In this document: piece after piece, positions 8,458 through 18,800 of the stretch
How positions within the stretch are numbered: the stretch's first letter is position 1
Layout of the letters: every line of letters starts with the position of its first letter
Source: Henriciella algicola
GTDB taxonomy: Bacteria; Pseudomonadota; Alphaproteobacteria; Caulobacterales; Hyphomonadaceae
DNA: 64,000 nucleotides
Direction: 5' to 3'
Assembly (NCBI RefSeq): GCF_003576245.1
Contig: NZ_QWGA01000003.1
Span: 620,001-684,000 of the forward strand
The notes under the pieces: model-generated
The model's database searches: none
Seen by the model: the letters and a program-made list of their open reading frames with translations, nothing else
Told to the model about the DNA's origin: nothing
Made by a program: the position numbers and the translations under genes

Positions 8458-10151
8458 TCGGCTGCGACCAGCTCAGGCTGCCGGGACGTCTCGCCCGGCA
8501 GGACAGCGCCGCGAGCTTCCTGATAGCCGCCCTTCGCCGACCAGGCGATGCCACCGCTTACGATGACCGTATCGACGCCGCGGGAGTCGCGCACATAGCG
8601 GCTGCCATCACCCGGCACGTCCTGGACGAACTTCTCAACGCCGCGATCAACCGTTTGCGGATCGAAGACAGCGATATCTGCGATATAGCCCGGCTGAAGC
8701 AGGCCCCGCTCCGGAATGCCCCAGATGGAGGCCGTGTCAGACGTTACCTTCTTCACCGCATCCTCAAGCCGCATGGTCTTCAGATTGCGCACGAAGTGGC
8801 CGAACAGGTAGCCCGTATCGCCATAGGTCGAGAATGACAGGATGTGCGCCCCGCCATCGCTCGCGCCGATATGGACGCGAGGATGCTTCAGCAGGCTGAC
8901 GACCTTGTCGTCATTGTTGTGCCCCATGTCAGCCGCAAGGAAATGCGCCTCGAGGTCCTCTTCAACCGAAATATCGATCATGGCTTCGACCGGTGTGACA
9001 CCGCGCTCGGCAGCGATTCCAGCGAGCGTCTTGCCGACATACTTCTGGTTGGCGTCGGTCTTGACCTGACGCAGCACCAGGCGCGGCCAGAGGTCCTTGG
9101 CGTCTGCAACCTCAGCGGCTCGCGCCTTGCGGTTTTCCGGATCGGCAAAGTGCGCCTTGATTTCTTCCGGGGTGCCAAAGCGCATGATCCGGTACCAGTT
9201 CGGGTAGCGGATGAAGAGGAGGCTTGGAACGGCAAAGGAGAATGAAATGTCGATCGGGCGCGTCTGGACTTGCGGCCACACACGGGCACCGCGCGCAAAC
9301 TGCTCATCGACGCGGTTCATCACCTTGTCCACAGCGTCGACATTGTCCGAGTTCACGAAGAGCGGCGAGAAGGTCGTCGGAATCTGATACTTGATCGACA
9401 TTTCTGCCAGCTGGTCGAGACGCGCAATCGTGAGGTCCGGCTCGTAGAATTCCGGGACGATCTGCAGCATGCGGCCATACTCACCGAGAACAGCTGCGAG
9501 CGCATCAACTTCGCGCGCATCGGCATAGCGGCTCGGCACGGGCTGAAGCGTCTCGTCCATGTCGACATAGCTGGTGGAAAGGCCCGCCGCGCCAGCGTCG
9601 AGACATTCGCGCAGGACGTCCTGCATCTCCGCAATTTCCGCGTCCGTCGCCGTCCGCTCTGTCGCCGCATCATTCATAACCCAGAGACGGATGACACTGT
9701 GGCCGACGAGTGGCGCGACATTGATCGCGAGGCCCTTGCGGATGCGCGTGATATATTCGGAGAAGGTTTCCCAGTCCCAGACCACACCTTCGCGGAAAGC
9801 CTTGTACGGCATTTCCTCAATCTGGTTGAACATGCCAACGAGGCGCATGCGGTGGTCAGCTTTCAGCGGCGCCAGCGAGAGAGAGCAATTGCCCGGAACG
9901 ATGGTGGTCACGCCATGCGACAGCGCAGGCTTTGCCGCACCATCCCAGAGAAGCTGCGCATCGAAGTGCGTGTGGGGGTCGATGAAGCCTGGCGCGACAA
10001 CCTTGCCGGCCGCATCGACTTCCTTGTCTGCGGTCTCAGCAATCTTGCCGATCTTGGCGATGCGGTTGCCTTTGACGGCGACGTCGGCCTGATAGCCTGG
10101 GAGGCCGGAGCCATCGACGACAGTGCCGTTGCGGATAATGAGATCATACAT
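8454..10151 (-). CDS. Amidohydrolase, N-acyl-D-amino-acid deacylase family
   Basis: The product is 565 aa from ATG 10151, which has GAGGGAAA upstream. It begins with the amidohydrolase beta-sandwich segment MYDLIIRNGTVVDGSGLPG and has the metal-binding PGFIDPHTHFD (about 60-70). Later conserved parts include VGHSVIR, GASDGGAHI (metal-ligand Asp region) and a C-terminal ADIAVFDPQTV sandwich. This is the D-aminoacylase/dihydroorotase-like family, whose members often hydrolyse substrates other than N-acyl-D-amino acids. It overlaps the epoxide-hydrolase-like gene by 4 nt and the small upstream gene by 8 nt. Confidence 0.85.
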   Translation of the reverse strand: MYDLIIRNGTVVDGSGLPGYQADVAVKGNRIAKIGKIAETADKEVDAAGKVVAPGFIDPHTHFDAQLLWDGAAKPALSHGVTTIVPGNCSLSLAPLKADHRMRLVGMFNQIEEMPYKAFREGVVWDWETFSEYITRIRKGLAINVAPLVGHSVIRLWVMNDAATERTATDAEIAEMQDVLRECLDAGAAGLSTSYVDMDETLQPVPSRYADAREVDALAAVLGEYGRMLQIVPEFYEPDLTIARLDQLAEMSIKYQIPTTFSPLFVNSDNVDAVDKVMNRVDEQFARGARVWPQVQTRPIDISFSFAVPSLLFIRYPNWYRIMRFGTPEEIKAHFADPENRKARAAEVADAKDLWPRLVLRQVKTDANQKYVGKTLAGIAAERGVTPVEAMIDISVEEDLEAHFLAADMGHNNDDKVVSLLKHPRVHIGASDGGAHILSFSTYGDTGYLFGHFVRNLKTMRLEDAVKKVTSDTASIWGIPERGLLQPGYIADIAVFDPQTVDRGVEKFVQDVPGDGSRYVRDSRGVDTVIVSGGIAWSAKGGYQEARGAVLPGETSRQPELVAAE

Positions 10152-10416
10152 GGGGCGTTTCCCTCTGGTCTTGTTCTTTTTCGTTGAGATATCGGGCCGA
10201 AGAGGCGGCGAGTGCGTCGCGCACATGCTCCCACCCGGTTCCAGTGAGGTCTTCCGGCTGGTCTGCGCCGGTCGACTCCATCAGTTGGCTTGTCGCGTAC
10301 TCATCAAGCGTCACGAGTGACTGCCCGCCATTTTCAAAAGCGAGCGTCACAATCAGTTCGGCGATACCATCATGGGCGGCGGCGATCTGGACGTGTTTGA
10401 TGATTGCGCTGCTCAT
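10144..10416 (-). CDS. Small conserved-looking protein, unknown
   Basis: The product is 90 aa, with no signal peptide or membrane helix. It contains a beta-rich AELIVTLAFENGGQSLVTLDEYATSQLME followed by GWEHVRDALAASSARYLNE. I do not recognise the family. It overlaps the upstream 80-aa gene by 4 nt and the amidohydrolase by 8 nt, so it is translationally coupled and is probably a functional member of the operon, for example an accessory subunit or chaperone. That role is a guess. Confidence 0.7.
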   Translation of the reverse strand: MSSAIIKHVQIAAAHDGIAELIVTLAFENGGQSLVTLDEYATSQLMESTGADQPEDLTGTGWEHVRDALAASSARYLNEKEQDQRETPHV

Positions 10417-10655
10417 GCGGCCGCCATGGGTGGCTCGATGAAGATCACGTCGCTCGGCAGGATCGGATTGCCGGCGCGCGGGCTGCCTTCCGGGGCCGGT
10501 GCGCGCATATAAACGTGAAGGTTCCAGCTCTGCAGGCTGGAGACCCCATCTTCGGTTTTCAACTTTGGCAATTCCCGCTCGGCAATCGTGGCCCAGCTGT
10601 CGCCAGCCTGTGGCCTGATGGATTTCCGGACGACCGATAGTATGGTGTCAGACAT
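10413..10655 (-). CDS. Small LysM-like protein, first gene of operon
   Basis: The product is 80 aa from ATG 10655 with a GGAG 7 nt upstream. The sequence GDSWATIAERELP, then LQSWNLHVYMRAP and LPSDVIFIEPP, resembles a LysM-type fold (start helix, Asn-His, final strand ending in PP). There is no signal peptide, so it would be a cytoplasmic LysM-like protein and is unlikely to bind peptidoglycan. It is the promoter-proximal gene of the amidohydrolase operon and overlaps the next gene by 4 nt. Its function is unknown; the fold assignment is by pattern only. Confidence 0.65.
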   Translation of the reverse strand: MSDTILSVVRKSIRPQAGDSWATIAERELPKLKTEDGVSSLQSWNLHVYMRAPAPEGSPRAGNPILPSDVIFIEPPMAAA

Positions 10656-10682
10656 GTTTCGCTCCCGTCAAATTTTGAGAAA

Positions 10683-10711
10683 ATTAGAACACGTTCTGAT
10701 ATTGTGCACAA
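10683..10711 (-). promoter_or_regulatory. Promoter with KstR/TetR-like operator
   Basis: On the minus strand, TTGTGC (10711-10706) and TCTAAT (10688-10683) are spaced by 17 nt and fit -35/-10 elements for the operon beginning at 10655. The -10 lies within a palindrome at 684-699 of this kb with arms AGAAC (10686-10690) and GTTCT (10693-10697), matching the AAC-N2-GTT core of the KstR TetR-family operator. The TetR encoded at the end of the operon is the natural candidate to bind here. Confidence 0.65.
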
Positions 10712-10797
10712 GCGTTTTCGCCGGGTCAGAGCCACGACCAAACTTGTCCGCTCGCGGCACGAGACGTGACCACAGGCTGAACGGCGAGCTCCGGCTT

Positions 10798-10823
10798 GGT
10801 TAAGTGCCAGGCTCCTAGACAGG
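10798..10823 (+). promoter_or_regulatory. Conserved upstream element of curlin gene 1
   Basis: GGTTAAGTGC (10798-10807) and CCTAGACAGG (10814-10823) recur with identical 16-nt offset at 11540-11565, in both cases about 75 nt before the curlin start codon. This is likely a shared promoter or activator site; no regulator can be named. Confidence 0.5.
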
Positions 10824-10873
10824 CATCACTGCGCGTTGCCAGCGCGCCTTTGACCCTGAAAGGAAAACCGAAA

Positions 10874-11386
10874 ATGAAATTCCGCCTGCTTCTTGCCGCT
10901 TCAGCAAGCCTTGCCTCTGTTGCCGCTGCCGCCCCACTCGCCGACGCACAGCCACGCAGTCAGATCCGCATCGAACAGACCGGCACCAATAACCAGATCG
11001 CAGGCCGTCAGAGCGGCTATCAGGTTTCGCTCTCTGTAAAGCAGGACGGATATGGGCAATATATTCAGGCGGCCCAGCGAGGCGCCCGAACCGTCGCTGC
11101 AATCCGCCAGTATGGCGGTCGAAACGAAGCGGCCCTGACGCAGGACGGTTGGCGCAACCGGTCATTCATCGGTCAGCTCGGCGCCTATAATCGCAACAGC
11201 ACCTACCAGTCCGGCAGCAACAACATTACCGGCGTCGCCCAGATAGGGTCGAACAACACGGCCGTGACAACGCAGACCGGATCCTACAGCGCGCTCGGTG
11301 TCATTCAGGTCGGCAATGGCCAGACGACCAACGTCACCCAGACGCGGGACGGTGAAGTGAAGCTCGTCATTCAAGGCGGCTTCTGA
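10874..11386 (+). CDS. Curlin-repeat amyloid protein
   Basis: The product is 170 aa from ATG 10874; an upstream in-frame start at 10796 would hide the signal peptide. The signal peptide (LLLAASASLASVAAAAPLADAQ) is followed by curlin-type units with regularly spaced Gln and Asn: QTGTNNQIAGRQ, QYGGRNEAALTQDG, QLGAYNRNSTYQSG, QIGSNNTAVTTQTG. These are the CsgA/CsgB amyloid pattern, expected to be exported to the cell surface as an extracellular fibre. No CsgG/E/F secretion genes are in the window. The gene is followed by its own terminator and by a paralogue of identical length. Which copy is nucleator and which is major subunit cannot be told. Confidence 0.85.
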   Translation: MKFRLLLAASASLASVAAAAPLADAQPRSQIRIEQTGTNNQIAGRQSGYQVSLSVKQDGYGQYIQAAQRGARTVAAIRQYGGRNEAALTQDGWRNRSFIGQLGAYNRNSTYQSGSNNITGVAQIGSNNTAVTTQTGSYSALGVIQVGNGQTTNVTQTRDGEVKLVIQGGF

Positions 11387-11415
11387 ACAGACTGCGAAAA
11401 TCAGACTGCTTCGAC

Positions 11416-11447
11416 AAAGCAGGAAAGGCCCCGCCTTTCCTGCTTTT
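11416..11447 (+). terminator. Rho-independent terminator
   Basis: A perfect hairpin GCAGGAAAGGC-CCC-GCCTTTCCTGC (11419-11443) is followed by TTTTT; AAA/TTT pairs extend the stem. It ends the first curlin transcript. Confidence 0.92.
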
Positions 11448-11539
11448 TGCGTTTGAACGGGCCGGAAACATTCACAAGATCAGCAGCCCAGACACCCGAT
11501 CTTCTTGGTGAGCGGAAGGTGAACGCCCCACTCCGTTTT

Positions 11540-11565
11540 GGTTAAGTGCGGGCTTCCTAGACAGG
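11540..11565 (+). promoter_or_regulatory. Conserved upstream element of curlin gene 2
   Basis: This is the second copy of GGTTAAGTGC (11540-11549) and CCTAGACAGG (11556-11565), with the same spacing as at 10798-10823. It suggests that the two curlin genes are co-regulated and that the duplication included the promoter. Confidence 0.5.
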
Positions 11566-11614
11566 GATCTGTGACGCGGTCATCGCGCGCACTTGACCCT
11601 GAAAGGACCAGAAA

Positions 11615-12127
11615 ATGAACCTCCGTATTCTTCTCGCCGCATCGCTCAGCGTTGTCTCCGTCGCCGCCACCGTTTCGACCGCCGACGCCCAGTCGCGCAA
11701 CAATGTGCGCATCAACCAGTCCGGTTACTCGAACGAGATCGCTGGCCGTCAAACCGGCTACCAGCAGTCGCTGTCGGTCCGTCAGAACGGCTATGGCCAG
11801 TTCATCAGCACCTATCAGAACGGCGCACGCAACGGCGCGACGGTTGGCCAGTACGGCAGAAGCAATGACGCCATCGTGGCCCAGCATGGCCGCCGCAACT
11901 CCACGGTCGTTGGCCAGAACGGTGCCTACAACTACGCCGACACCTATCAGAACGCCTATGCCAGCACGACAGGTGTCGCCCAGATCGGCAACGGCCACAC
12001 CGCCGTCACCACGCAGACCGGCGCCTATAACGGCCTCGGCGTCATTCAGGTTGGCGAAGGCCAGACCGCCAATGTCCGCCAGTCTGGTCGCGGCAATGTC
12101 ACGCTTGTGATCCAGGGCGACCACTAA
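11615..12127 (+). CDS. Curlin-repeat amyloid protein, paralogue
   Basis: The product is 170 aa, the same length as the upstream copy. It has a signal peptide (LLAASLSVVSVAATVSTADAQ) and curlin units such as QSGYSNEIAGRQ, QYGRSNDAIVAQHG, QNGAYNYADTYQN, QIGNGHTAVTTQTG, and ends with VTLVIQGDH where the first copy ends VKLVIQGGF. AAAGGA upstream supports the start. The two are clearly tandem duplicates that have diverged. It has its own terminator downstream, so the two genes are separate transcription units. Confidence 0.87.
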   Translation: MNLRILLAASLSVVSVAATVSTADAQSRNNVRINQSGYSNEIAGRQTGYQQSLSVRQNGYGQFISTYQNGARNGATVGQYGRSNDAIVAQHGRRNSTVVGQNGAYNYADTYQNAYASTTGVAQIGNGHTAVTTQTGAYNGLGVIQVGEGQTANVRQSGRGNVTLVIQGDH

Positions 12128-12149
12128 CTGATTAACTAGCCTAACAAAG

Positions 12150-12185
12150 ACGGCCGGAAGCTTTGCCCGCTTCCGGCCGTTTTTT
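12150..12185 (+). terminator. Rho-independent terminator
   Basis: A hairpin with arms ACGGCCGGAAGC (12150-12161) and GCTTCCGGCCGT (12169-12180) is followed by a T-run. It ends the second curlin transcript. Confidence 0.93.
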
Positions 12186-12331
12186 AGTGCGCGAACCGAC
12201 AGTCGGCGCAGCCTCGCTGTGTAATGGCTGCATCAGAAGCGGGCACATTGCCGCTCCCGGCTTGTGGGCCTCCGATTGGGCGGATATCGAATAGTTTCAT
12301 TTGCATCCTTTTGCCCAAACCGGAGCTATTC

Positions 12332-14542
<2,211 letters not shown>

Positions 14543-14589
14543 ACTCGCCCGAATATAGACGCCCGGCCTCGCGCGGTAGCCTCTTTCGA

Positions 14590-15525
14590 CTAGTCGATAA
14601 AGATGTTGCGGATCACATTGCGGATCCAGCGCAGGCCGGGGTCATCATTCTTGTCACTAGACCAGGACAGGAACATCTTGAATTTCGGATAATCGAAGGG
14701 CGCCGGCAGAACCCGAAGCCGGTAGAATGGCGCCACCAGCGTCGCAAAACGCTTCGGAACGGCCGCGATCAGGTCAGTGGTCGCAATTGTCAGCGCCAGA
14801 TCCGACGCATTCGGTAGAATGCAGACCTCCCTGCGCTTCAGCTGCTCGGCCATCAACATGTGAGGCACCTGCAGGCGCTGCTGGATTGGCGTTTGCAACA
14901 CTGCGTGCCCCAGCGTTTCGAAATGCTCTCTCGTCATCTCATGCGTCACGACGGGATGACCTTCGCGAACGATATATGATGCTTCCACATCCGTGATCGG
15001 CTCAAACACAAGGCCCGGCGTCTTTACCGGGTACACATCCAGCATGAGATCGGCTTCGCCATTCGTCAGCGCGTCATGCGGGCGCTGCCAGTCCGGCGTA
15101 ATGACCTCCAGCTTGCAGCTGGATTCGCGATGATCCAGCAGCTTCAGAAGCGGCGGCAGGACGGACGGCACGCTGTAATCATGCAGGATGAGTTTGAAAT
15201 GACGGTTGGCCGTTGCAACGTCGAAGTCAGCTTCTGCCTGTAGGCCGCTCCGCAGAAGATTAAGCGCATCCGAGATCGGACCAGCAAGGCTCAAGGCAAG
15301 TGGCGTCGGACGGACCCCCCGATCAGAGCGCACGAACAAGCGGTCGGAAAACTGCTCCCGCAACCGGTTGAGCGCGTTGCTGACGGTCGGCTGCGCCATA
15401 CCAAGCGTCTGGGCGGCCTGGCTGACACTCTCGGCTTTGAAGATCGCCTCGAAGACCAGGAGCAAGTTAAGATCGATACGCCGCAAATCGCGGATATGCC
15501 GGTCAGCTACAACTTCTTTAGCCAT
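14590..15525 (-). CDS. LysR-family transcriptional regulator
   Basis: The product is 311 aa from ATG 15525; an in-frame ATG at 15543 gives 317 aa. The opening DLRRIDLNLLLVFEAIFKAESVSQAA and the HTH LGMAQPTVSNALNRLREQFSDRLFVRS are those of the NodD/NahR-like branch. The rest is a periplasmic-binding-like effector domain. A 10-bp inverted repeat lies 30-57 nt upstream of its start (15555-15582), a typical autoregulatory arrangement. It is convergent with the S46 peptidase and divergent from the first giant autotransporter, which it may control. The effector is unknown. Confidence 0.9.
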   Translation of the reverse strand: MAKEVVADRHIRDLRRIDLNLLLVFEAIFKAESVSQAAQTLGMAQPTVSNALNRLREQFSDRLFVRSDRGVRPTPLALSLAGPISDALNLLRSGLQAEADFDVATANRHFKLILHDYSVPSVLPPLLKLLDHRESSCKLEVITPDWQRPHDALTNGEADLMLDVYPVKTPGLVFEPITDVEASYIVREGHPVVTHEMTREHFETLGHAVLQTPIQQRLQVPHMLMAEQLKRREVCILPNASDLALTIATTDLIAAVPKRFATLVAPFYRLRVLPAPFDYPKFKMFLSWSSDKNDDPGLRWIRNVIRNIFID

Positions 15526-15554
15526 TGTTAAATCATTCCCCAAACGAATAAACG

Positions 15555-15582
15555 ATAACCTATAACCCCCTCTATAGGTTAT
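15555..15582. promoter_or_regulatory. Inverted repeat, probable LysR operator
   Basis: Perfect arms ATAACCTATA (15555-15564) and TATAGGTTAT (15573-15582) are separated by 8 nt and lie just upstream of the LysR start. Interrupted AT-rich dyads with a T-N11-A-like core are the usual LysR-family binding site. Confidence 0.6.
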
Positions 15583-15639
15583 TCAGCGGTACGCAATATA
15601 CTGTACAGTTTGCACGCGAATTGGGCGCCCCCTAAGCCT

Positions 15640-15670
15640 CATATTCAATTTTAAAATATTTCATATTCAA
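15640..15670. repeat. Direct repeat CATATTCAA spaced 22 bp, in the 15526-15852 gap
   Basis: CATATTCAA occurs at 15640-15648 and 15662-15670, two helical turns apart, in an AT-rich stretch unusual for this GC-rich DNA. A 10-bp palindrome ACTGTACAGT lies at 15600-15609. This 327-nt gap between the LysR and autotransporter genes holds no convincing gene; it appears to be regulatory DNA for the autotransporter. The spacing suits a response regulator dimer, but no factor is identified. Confidence 0.4.
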
Positions 15671-15852
15671 ATACTGGCCATTGCCGTGACGCGCCCGTCC
15701 GGTTCATTTCCCGCACGGTAGACGACCTCAAGTAGCGATGGCGCGCGTGAGCTCAAATGCCGCCTGAACCACCGGGTGAACCCTGTCTGCTCGATCCGCA
15801 CGACCGGTTTCCGCCACATTCGGCGCCTGCCCCCAGCATCTGAGGACCAGAA

Positions 15853-18800
15853 ATGACCGCACGCACCACCAAGGCCGTCAAAGGCCGCCTTATGATAACG
15901 ACCGCGCTTGCGGCTATTGTTGCCATCCTTCCTGCCGGGCTCGCGCATGCCGAAAAGGGCGGTGATGGTGGTGGCGGTGGCGGTGGGGGACAAAGCAGAA
16001 CGCTCGGCACAGGTCAGACAGGTCAAAGAGGACCGTTTGCAGACCACGGCGGCGGTGGTGCCGGGGAAGTTGGCGGCGACGGCGCAGGAGACGCTTTCAG
16101 GGCAGGCGGCCAAGGCGGCCAGACAGCGGGCGCCGACGGCGGGCGCGGCGAAAATGGTACTACCAGTGGCGGGGGCGGAGGAGGCGGAGCGCATGGCGGC
16201 GTTGGGGCTGGCCTTCCCGTTGCGACTTTCACCGGTGGTGATGGGGGCGATGGTGGAAACGCTACGGGCTCCGGCAATGGCGGCGGCGGCGGAGCTGGTG
16301 GGTATGGCTATGTCGTCACAGGTACTGGAAATCTCGGCAACCTTGCGGCGGATGCATACGGCGGAACGGGGGGCAATGGTGGCAATGGTGCAAATGGCTT
16401 TTCCGGCGGGCGCGGCGGCGATGGCGGCAAGGGGCTTGTCTTCTCTGACGCGGCAGGCGCAACCTTTACGATTGCATCCGGCACCACCGTTTCTGGCGGC
16501 AACGGCGGCACCAATGGCGGACCTTATGCGGGCGCAGGCGGCTCCGGCGGCACCGGTCTGGAAGGCTCCAACCTCAATGTTACGCTCGCAGGGACCGTAT
16601 CTGGCGGACTGAATGGCATTGGAAGCGCGACAGCAAACGCCTTCAACTTCACCGGCGGCACGAACACGCTCTCCATTACATCTACAGGGGTTATCACGGG
16701 CGGCATCCGCACCGACGGCGATCTAGACATCGCCCACGATGATGCGACCTACACGCTTTCAAACGTGATCTCTGGAACGGGCTCTATTTCCAAATCTGAT
16801 ACGGGAACACTAACGCTTACCGGGGCTAACACATATTCCGGCGGCACTACCATCTCAGGCGGTACGCTCTCAGTCTCTGCCGACAACAATCTCGGCGCAT
16901 CGTCTGGCACGCTGACTTTGGGCGGCGGCACGCTGGCAACAACAGCAAGCTTTGCTTCTGCTCGTGACATAACACTCCTGATCGGCAGCGGTATGGACGA
17001 TATCAATGTTGCCGCCTCAACTGAGCTCGCGCTTTCGGGTGAAATTTCGGGTGGCTTCGGCTTTGCAAAGACGGGGGAAGGTACACTTGTCCTCAGCGGC
17101 GATAATACCTTCCTCGGTTTTCTAAATATTCGCGAGGGCGTCGTGAACATCCGCAGCGATCAGGCTCTGGGCGGGGCATTTGAAACCGCGGTGAGAAACG
17201 GCGCAGCACTTGAGCTTGAAGGCAATATCACGACCGGCGAAACAGTGGTGCTTTTCGGAGATGGCGTTTCCAGCGACGGGGCGATCCGTAATGCTTCGGG
17301 GGCGAATACAATCTCAGGCGATCTCGTGCTGAACGCGGATTCTCGCGTCAACTCTGAAGCTGGAACCTTGACCCTCGCCGGTGAAATCAATGGTGAAACG
17401 GGGGGTGGCAGCCCGCTGAACGCCGATCTCGCACTCGGTGGTGCAGGAAATGGGGTCGTAAGTGGGACTTTTGGCTCACAGATCATTGAGCTTCTGAAGG
17501 ATGGCGCCGGCACCTGGACGCTCAGCGGCAATAATCTTCATACCGGACAGACGACCATACGGGCAGGCGCGTTGCGTGCTGAAAGTGACGCTGCACTCGG
17601 TAGCGCGGCGCAAGGCACGCTCGTGCAGAGCGGCGGCGCTCTGGAACTCGCAGGCGGGATCAACATTACGGGCGAAGCGCTCACTCTCAACGGTACCGGC
17701 GTGTCAAACGGCGGCGCGCTGCGGAATATCTCAGGCAACAACGCCTATGGCGGTGACATCACCGTCGCCGATGCGCGGATCAATTCCGACGCTGACCGCC
17801 TGACGCTAACGGGCAACATCGACGGCACCGGCACTGTATATTTCGGTGGTGCAGGCGACGGGACATTTTTCGGCGCATTCGACAATGCGATTGCTGTCAG
17901 AAAAGACGGCGCAGGCACTTGGACTTTCACTGGCGCTGACAAAACCATCAACAACTTCCGGATATCGGAAGGCGAACTTATCGTCGACAATTCGGCCGTG
18001 ATACAGAATGGCTTCCAAACCATTGTTGGTTTGGGCACGACAGTTTCCACCCTTACAATCAATGGGCCGAATGCGAGCTGGACAGGCGCGAGAGACTTTT
18101 CCGTTGGCGCCGCCGGTGGACAAGGCCGCCTTGAAATCCTGGGCGGTGGCACGCTGTCCACGGACTCTTCCAATATAGGCAATGGCGGGCCTTCAAGCGG
18201 AAGCGCCCTTGTAAGTGGCAGTGGGTCAAGCTGGACCGCAACTGATACTTTCTTCCACGGCCTTTCGACTATCGCAGACTTGACCGTAGCTGATGGTGGG
18301 GAGGTTTCGGCAAACACCTTCCACATCGCGCTGAATGGTGGCTCTCAGGCAACGACACTCGTCACCGGAGCGAATTCTGAGATCTCTTCTTCAGGTGACT
18401 TCACCCTCGGTTATGGCGGGCAAGGTTCCCTGACGGTTGCCGAAGGCGGCAACGTATCCGTTGCCGGTGGCGCAGGACCTTTGATTATCGCAAGAGATGC
18501 AGGGTCCGAAGGCACACTGAACATCGGTGCCGCTGCAGGTGATGCAGCCGCCGGCGTCGGCACAGTATCGGCTGGGTCAATTCAGTTCGGCGCGGGTGAT
18601 GGTGAAATCGTTTTCAATCACACCGACGCTGGATACACGTTTGCGCTTGATATCGACGGCGATGGTGAAGTTCGTCAGATTGCCGGCACAACCATCCTGA
18701 CTGGCGCCAACACCTATGCTGGCGGGACGCTCATTTCGGGCGGTACGCTTCAAATCGGCAATGGTGGCACCACCGGCTCGATCCTCGGTGATGTGGTCAA

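Noticed and set aside
9270-10187. Long plus-strand open frame (305 codons) opposite the amidohydrolase
   Set aside because: It is antisense to a well-supported gene, its product is rich in Arg/His/Val without any motif, and it has no ribosome site; it reflects codon bias of the real gene.
11480-12124. Minus-strand open frame opposite the second curlin gene
   Set aside because: Its repetitive composition is simply the complement of the curlin repeats.
15949-16590. GGN-rich repeats that look like a simple-sequence array
   Set aside because: They encode the glycine-rich region of the autotransporter in frame; there are no conserved repeats with unique spacers, so this is not a CRISPR array.
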